Positions 57,877-64,000 of a stretch of DNA of 64,000 nt are shown here, piece after piece. The first letter of the stretch is position 1. The number at the start of each line of letters is the position of its first letter. A program made the translations under genes and the position numbers. The stretch lies in NCBI GenBank assembly GCA_038503065.1, contig JBCAMK010000006.1, positions 1 to 64,000 on the forward strand, read 5' to 3'. This DNA comes from Paragyromitra xinjiangensis. Its lineage: Eukaryota; Ascomycota; Pezizomycetes; Pezizales; Discinaceae. Below the pieces are notes generated by a model. The model was not told where the DNA came from. It saw only the letters and a list, made by a program, of their open reading frames with translations, and did no database searches.

Positions 57877-58382
57877 TGTATTTGTTCCGGCCCGTATGTC
57901 ATTAAACGCCGTTTACAAATGGAGCAACTTTGGAGATGGGCTGGCCCATCTCCAAAGTGTTTGTGTGTGGGCTCGCTTAGATATGACTGCGCCACCATGA
58001 GGCTTCAAGATCTTAAAGCCAGTATCGATTCACAGCTGCAGCCAGAAAATCTTATTACCAAGGTCGGTTAAATTAAATCTAGAAATCTTGTACTAAAGCC
58101 ATTTAGTATAGAGGCTTTCATATACCTCTAGCTATAATCTTGTTGAGATAAAATAATAATATTAAGAATAAAGGAGACCTGTAGCTAGTTAGATTTATTG
58201 AGCATTATAGGTGTAAAAAAAGGGGAGTGTTGTGATGGTTTTCGGGTATGGCCTTTGGATATGAGCCAGGTTTAGATCACTCTTTGAAGGTGGGCCAGCC
58301 CATCTACAAAGTTGCTCCATTTGTAAAGCATGCCGGCCACTTTGTAAACGGACACGCATGGTAAACGGGCCAGAACATATTT
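57877..58382. mobile_element. TIR element interrupted by the LINE (with 52619-52635)
   Basis: The outer left arm (TGTATTTGTTCCGGCCCGT, then CGTTTACAAATGGAGCAACT) pairs with the right arm read inward from 58382 (AAATATGTTCTGGCCCGT, then TTTACAAATGGAGCAACT). The arms are about 80-100 bp with indels, inside an element of about 510 bp. The LINE split the extreme left arm, so the first 17 bp now also lie at 52619-52635. Each arm carries a GATGGGCTGGCCC-type palindrome. No coding sequence; superfamily not determined because the target duplication is unclear. Confidence 0.8.
57927..57958. repeat. Perfect 15-bp-arm palindrome
   Basis: ACTTTGGAGATGGGC at 57927-57941, a 2-bp TG spacer, then its exact inverse at 57944-57958. 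It lies at the inner border of the left inverted repeat of the TIR element. An imperfect counterpart lies near 58282-58312. Confidence 0.9.
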
Positions 58383-58649
58383 AAGCTCTGGGATTAATTT
58401 TCACTGGCCGGTTGTCAACTTAATTGATCTTTCACTCAAACTATCGGGCACGATTGGATATTAGGATTATAAGGGTCAGACTACAGGGAACATTTTGCAC
58501 TTGGGCCCCCTCTGTTTTTATTTCTAAATCAAACCATTCACTTGTTCGCACTGTACCTAGCAAAGAAGAAAGCGGGAATCCACGACGAATGGAAAAAAAA
58601 CAAAAGTCGCGACCCCGTCATAAAGTGCGTCACCTAAAATAGGGAACAA
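58383..58649. other. Spacer downstream of the DUF6603-like gene
   Basis: Presumed 3' untranslated region of the minus-strand gene. Nothing else recognised. Confidence 0.4.
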
Positions 58650-61600
58650 TCACACTGGCGTGGTCAGCATCGGCGGGGCTAAATATGATTCCTCAAAATC
58701 TTCCATCAGCAGCGTGGGCACCTCTGCCTTCAATATCGATTTCCAAGAAAAAGCCTGTGCCCAATCGTCCACAGTCTCCTGCTGATTCAGTCCCGCCTTC
58801 CACGTCTCTTGAACCGCCTTCCACTGGGGCCTCCCCTGCAGCGGATCCGCTGGGAGCCAGCACAAGCTCGCCTCCTCCATTGGAGGGAAGTGTCTAGGCT
58901 CTTGCCCGAAGAATGGGTCTGAGGGTCGCTGGAGGGCTGGATTAAAGGCTTGGATCACCTCCTTAAAGGTCGTTACGCTAGGTGCACTGATAACGATGCC
59001 CATTGCGTGGCGGATAGAGACAGCGCCGCCGTCTAGAAGAGACGTGGGGTTTGCCTTTTCCATTGGGTCATCGTCACGGGAATCTGGAGGTGAGTGGATG
59101 CTGCGGAGAGTAGGGCGGAGATTGTGGCTTACATATTCCCCAGAGCGCGCTCGGTACCTTCCTTTCCACGATTTCCATATCCCATTCCCCCTCCACCGGA
59201 TGATCGCCGCGCTTGATGGTGACCTCCATGGCCGATTCGAGAGGTGAAGTTAGCTTCATTGGTTTTGCGTAAATTGCGGGTAAGCCTTGGAAAGGCTTAG
59301 GGAGGGGGTCTGTTTCTTTAAGGTTAATCACCGCACTGTCGATTGGGACACGACGCGCAATCCGGAACGAGAACCCCCCACCGCGCACTTTCCAGCCTGA
59401 GCTAGGCTTCACGGCCTCATCTTCTGACGCCTCCTCGCTGAGATGGGTGTCTGCTGCTGTTGCTGGCTTATCGGTGATCATGCCCGACTGACACGCTAGT
59501 ACGTGATGATTTTCGCCCGGTGCCGGCAGCGCTGTTTGAATCACCAACTGATAGAAGCGCTCTAGTGTAACTGGCAGAACTTCCGCCGGACCCTCTCCAA
59601 AGTTAATGTCGAAGCCAAAGACCCAGAAGTCGACATGGAGGGTGCCCGAGAACGGAGGCCCCACTAGATGGAGCTGGGCACCGATCTCCACGCCAATATG
59701 GATGCTGGTGAACCAGACGTCGAGGTTGTAGCTCACGCCGACTGAGACACCAACGTCCGCGGTAAAGTGAAACGGCTCGAAGTTGATAAGAAAGTCGGCG
59801 TAGGCATCAAAGTGGGCGTCAAGTGGACCGAGAGACAGCGCGGCATGAAGCCGTCCACCACCCATGCACACCTTTGGCGTGATTGCAAAGTAGGCTTCGC
59901 CAGTTACACTAATGGACTTGTCGACCTTCCAGGAGATCGCTAGGCGCGGGGGGTTGGGGTAATGAAGAGGCCGTTGGAAAGAGCGGTGGTACCCGCCGAT
60001 AGTGAAGACCCAGTCGCCTTCCAGCTCAGGATCCGAGTCGTCCGTCGGGAACCAGTAGTAGAGGGCAAACCCACCAGTCAAATGGCAGGAAGGGCTGAGG
60101 ATGAATGAGTTTGGCGTCAACTGGCCCTCCAGCTTCATGGCGCCGGTGCGGAAATCGATGGTAGCTGCAATCCCGAGCTCTACATGGAGGAACTTTCGCC
60201 CTGTCCCTCCAATCTTCGGGACATCGACTACCGCCAGCCCGAATAGTCCGAGATTGATGTACGGATTCCACCCGACTACGACCACAGCGTCGATCGTGAG
60301 AGCCTGGAAGGCGCAGACCTGGAGGCCGGCGGCAATCCAAAAGGATCCCTCGCAGGGTTTAAGGAATTTGTCGCCCAGCATCTTCGTGAGCGCTTGCTGG
60401 GGGTTAGGGGAGATATCTGGAGCTAGGAACGGAAAGTCAAGAATCTCAGCGGCATTTGGACGTGTGAGGTCCACGTTATACCCGAAGCCGCCAGTGATGC
60501 CGGATATCACCGCAAACTCCAGTACGATGAGCGGCCCTTCAAGCTTGCCGAACACGAACACCGACTTGTAGTCCTGGTTGCCTGTTATTTTCTTATAGAA
60601 TCCCGCGGCCGAGAACCGGTATGGCTCGAATCCCACGATGAGTCCTCCCTCGTAGGAGTCCTCCCCCATAGCCTTATCCTCGATGTGCCGAAACGTACCC
60701 GCGATCTCGATAGGAGACTGGTCGAACGAGACAGCCATGCCGCTGATAGCCACTTTGATGCTAGCAAGTGAGATATTCTGAAGGTTGAAGTCGCCGCCCA
60801 GCTCGATATCCACGGTCAGTCCTATCAGCGTGAGACCGATAGGACCCACAAGCAGCTCAGCGTCCAAGAGTACCCGCAGAACCTTGCCGTCGAATTTCAG
60901 ACCGATGTGTGAGATTGAAAGCGGGCCTATAGACTTCTTGTAGGCGGCCATAGACGCATCGGGGGAGTCGGAGGTACCAGTGTCTTTGGGTAGGGTTTCT
61001 TTTTCCTCTCCTTTGTTTCCTGGTGAGACTGCAGGTTTTCTATCAACGGTTCCCTCTCTCTTTTTCTCTTCCTCCGGTTCTTTCGTCGGTACACGAGGTT
61101 CCGTATGCTCCCCCGGCTTCTGGGAAACATAGTCAATGACGACCGTCTCATTATCGTCAGCCACCACCACGAAATGTGAGCCCGCCGTGATCACTGCTGC
61201 ATTATCATCCTTTGCCGTCCTCTTGAACACAAGCTTGTCCCTCCCCCCGGGGATCTGATCGTTTATCACTCGAACCTCTTTCTCGGTAAATCCTGCCGGA
61301 GCCTGAACCCACATATAAAACATCTCTCCGAACGGCTGCGGGATATCTCCAATCATCGGAATTGTCAGCGGCAACGGTCGAACCGCGACCTTAATAAGGC
61401 GTTTAATAGGAGCACCCGACTCTCCCCCGCGGTATTGCACAAAGGTGAATTTTAGCGGGCCAATGTGGAAAACCGCGGCGAAAAACAAGCCCGTCTCCTT
61501 CTTACTATTACACACGATGGTCACAATGTCCCTCTCAGAGCAGCCTCCGACCGAGATATCACTAATGAATGATGGCAGCTGGATCTCAGACCCGGTGATA

Positions 61601-63658
61601 CTGGCCAGGATGGGGCCGATCGTCGATTCTTGTTTGCTTGCGGTGTCCAGCTTCGCTGTGAACGACCACTTGCTCTTATCTCGCTTGAATTCAAGATCTA
61701 GCTCCAGCCCGCCGAGGCGCAGCTTCCCTTTCGAGGTGAACTCGTCTGGGAATGTGTAGGTCAGACTTAAGGACACAATCTCGAGCCGCCCAAGAAAAGT
61801 CACTGCCTCATTGCGTGACGTGACGTCTAGGAACTGGTACAGCGTGGATATGGTGAGGTCTCTGAGAGAGGCAGATAGTGTCCACTTCTTATTGCTGCGC
61901 TGGACTTTGCCGATCAGAATAGTGGGCGTCGAGTCCTCCGATTCTTGCATCATGCATCTCACCATGAATGATAGCTCAAAGGCGCCGGGGTCATTCCAGA
62001 TGTACTGGCCGGCGAAATCGATCACGTCGAGGGAGAGTCCTTCCGCTGGTTTGTCAAACACGAGAGTGCCGTACAAGGACATTCGGGTGTCACTGATCTC
62101 GAGTGCTAGATGACTGATATCTCGGCCGAGCTCTGCCGGGAGGTCGTGCGTGAGTTGTTTGTGAGAAAATAAACTGCTCAGTGTCTGTGGGGTACACCCT
62201 CCCCCATCATCGCTCGCACTGAATTCGCGGTATCGTTCCCAATCGGGCAGAACCTTTTTCCGGAGCAGGGCGGCTTCGGAAAATGGAGACCCTATGTGTA
62301 CCGGCAAGATACATCATTAGTTGGATACAAATGAGAGTCTTTTTATTTTTTGTTCACTCAGATTAGAGGCAGTGAGATTTCCCAAACTCACTTGCCCACA
62401 ATATCGCCTTCAGCTTTCCCAGACCGCTGCTCTTATACCAGCTGTACGTGAATACAAATAAAGCTTCCTTGAATTTCAGCGACATGTCCATACTAAAGTA
62501 CACCAACGTCGGTTTCTCCTCTCCTACAGCGATCACCAGTTTAATGCGTCTAACCTCGGGCGCCCCGATACCCAGGTTCTCCTCGGTGGCCTTCAGCCAA
62601 CCTTCGAGGTCGCCGAGATTGTCGAGGCCGGCAATCTTCGCGAGCCATATAAGTATCTTCTTAAACACACCGGCAGACAGCGGCACAAGGGTCAGCTGCA
62701 GCGACCCGAGCTGGAACGACAGCGCTACGGAAAACTGGACCGTCGCGTTTTCAAGCTCTAGCTTGCAGTCAGCAATTAGCTCAACATTTCCCTGGCTCTG
62801 AAAGATGTAAGTGTTATCAGGCTCTCGAACTGCCCACAACACCCTCTTGATAACCACATATGCAGCAGTGGCCGCAAAATTGTCATTCAAGAACTTCGCG
62901 AAGAAGTCATTGATCCCAGTGACGTCTACACTAAGTTGCAGTCTGACGACGGTCTTGTACGATTTCCCCGGTTCGAACCAAATCGCGTTCCGGCGCCCTG
63001 AACTCTCTTCAGCCTTCAGAGTGAGTTTGATTGCACCCAGGAGGGCCACCGGCGGGGACTCGGCGTATTCATGCAGCTCTGCGAAGGCGAACGCTTCCTG
63101 TATCGTCATCTCTAGAGGGGATGAGTCTGGATCAAGCCCGAGTATCAGAGTCTCGCCCTTGCCCAGCAAGCCGGAGGTGATGCCCTCGCCCAGCAACCCC
63201 GCGGGCAGTGTGCTTGGGTCTTTAAGATCAAGGAGAGGTAGGCCCAAAGCATCCCCCATGTAGGTTGTGGTAAAGTGGATGGGGTGCGAATTGGTGGGGT
63301 TCAACACGACGCCGAATCCAAAAACGTCCTTGTCATCCACGGTGACCGAGAGAGCTGTAGCATAGATACTGCTTGCAAACCAACAGAACCAGTCGTCGGT
63401 GCTCTGGAATCCCGCCGGCTTCCCAGCGGTGGGTCGTCGCACTAGACTGATCGTCCCATCCTTCAGGAGCGCGGCAAAGTGGCGGAATGGGCCTTCTGGA
63501 ATATCACGCCCGCTTTCGTGAGGGTTGAGAGAGGGTTTCTTCAAGTAGAGATAGAAAGCTTGGTCATCGAGGGGCATTTCCTCCCCTATCTCTTTGTCTT
63601 CCCCGGGGCTCGAGCTGGGGTCATGGACAAGGGGGTCGTTTACCAGCGTGGCCACCAT
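58650..63658 (-). CDS. Giant DUF6603-like beta-rich protein (1619 aa)
   Basis: Three exons, 63658-62392, 62291-59133 and 59083-58650 (4860 nt, in phase), are joined by a 100-bp intron (donor GTGAGTTT, branch CAACTAATG) and a 49-bp intron (donor GTAAGCC). No signal peptide or transmembrane helix is seen. The protein is almost entirely amphipathic beta: repeated strands such as LRLGGLELDLEFKRDKS, GLTLIGLTVDIELGG and FTADVGVSVGVSYNLDVWF, separated by short loops. This suggests a long beta-helix, bridge-like or barrel-like architecture. A charged low-complexity insert (EPEEEKKREGTVD) lies at about 830-850. From about residue 880 it reads like DUF6603, a family I recall from bacteria and fungi without known function. 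Length is above most members. It lies on the same strand as the 1070-aa gene 14.6 kb away. Confidence 0.8.
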
Positions 63659-64000
63659 AGGGATTGTTTCGGAATGCCGGGGGTGCGTTGCAGGCGGAGG
63701 GAGGAAAGTAGTGAATGCACTTCGTATTCCTGGAATTATTTATTTACGTTCGCTGGCTCGCGCAATGATGGTGGTTTGAAGTCTGACGGATTTTAGTATG
63801 ATTTATTAATAAATAGATAGGTAAGCCGCAGGTGAGGAGAGCTTACCTGAAGTTCACCCTTTCTCTGGATACGTGGGCAACCAGTGAGTACCACAGTTGT
63901 GAGGGAAGTGCCAATTGACTGATCATATTCTGGGCACAAACAACCGTATGCATGTAGGTGATCTATCGATCTGGCGCATCGGAGGTTGCTGCTCTTTTCG
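63659..64000. other. Upstream flank of the DUF6603-like gene, window edge
   Basis: Promoter side of the minus-strand gene. An AT-rich TTTATTAATAAATAGATAGG stretch lies at about 63801. No further gene is visible before the edge. Confidence 0.4.

Noticed and set aside
62292..62391. Two separate DUF6603-region genes
   Set aside because: The two long frames are joined in phase by a 100-bp intron with good donor, branch and acceptor, so they are one gene.
1..64000. CRISPR arrays, rRNA operons, bacterial operons
   Set aside because: None seen; the window is eukaryotic, with spliced genes and no regularly spaced identical repeats separated by unique spacers.

Overview
The window looks like the end of a chromosome of a filamentous ascomycete fungus (probably Pezizomycotina). 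The evidence is a terminal array of a 7-bp telomeric repeat at the left edge, genes with short GT-AG introns (about 44-150 bp) carrying CTAAC/CTGAC-type branch sites, and fungal-type families: a SesB-like hydrolase/NACHT/ankyrin receptor, CorA-like membrane proteins, a triple CbxX/CfqX AAA protein and a Tad/I-like LINE. The terminal repeat reads CCCTAAA (TTTAGGG on the other strand), not the TTAGGG usual in this group, while short TTAGGG-type motifs are scattered inside the window.

Layout. 1-2 kb: telomere, then subtelomeric repeats (a 453-bp duplication, 12-bp minisatellites, and nine CGTACG palindromes phased at 43-44 bp). 2-5.4 kb: gene-poor, with a small Tc1/mariner-type MITE. 5.5-10.4 kb: triple AAA ATPase gene. 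12-13.9 kb: fungal membrane-anchored protein. 17.2-18.4 kb: possible PD-(D/E)XK protein. 19.7-21.6 kb: CorA-like protein, with an N-terminal fragment of a relative at 23.4-23.7 kb. 26.8-28.1 kb: intact seven-exon von Willebrand A gene, with an inverted pseudogene copy at 32.7-34.0 kb. 34.0-38.8 kb: SesB-like hydrolase/NACHT/ankyrin NLR whose frame is complete except for one in-frame TAG. 40.8-44.0 kb: intronless gene for a 1070-aa protein that appears to belong to a family shared with bacteria. 46.1-47.1 kb: four-exon lectin-like beta-propeller. 48.1-50.5 kb: divergent pair of a small acidic protein and a protein with a deaminase-like HCAE...CxxC signature. 52.6-57.9 kb: LINE with a 17-bp target duplication, inserted in the inverted repeat of a DNA element. 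58.7-63.7 kb: three-exon gene for a 1619-aa DUF6603-like protein.

Most exon structures were rebuilt by hand from splice signals and checked by codon phase (exon sums divisible by three). They are predictions, not transcripts. The NLR, VWA, CorA-like and AAA genes are typical accessory, conflict-associated fungal genes. The most unusual neighbourhood is 40-64 kb: two very large bacterial-like proteins bracketing a lectin-like propeller and a divergent deaminase-like/acidic-protein pair that resembles an effector/immunity arrangement. Family names come from memory of motifs; no database search was possible.
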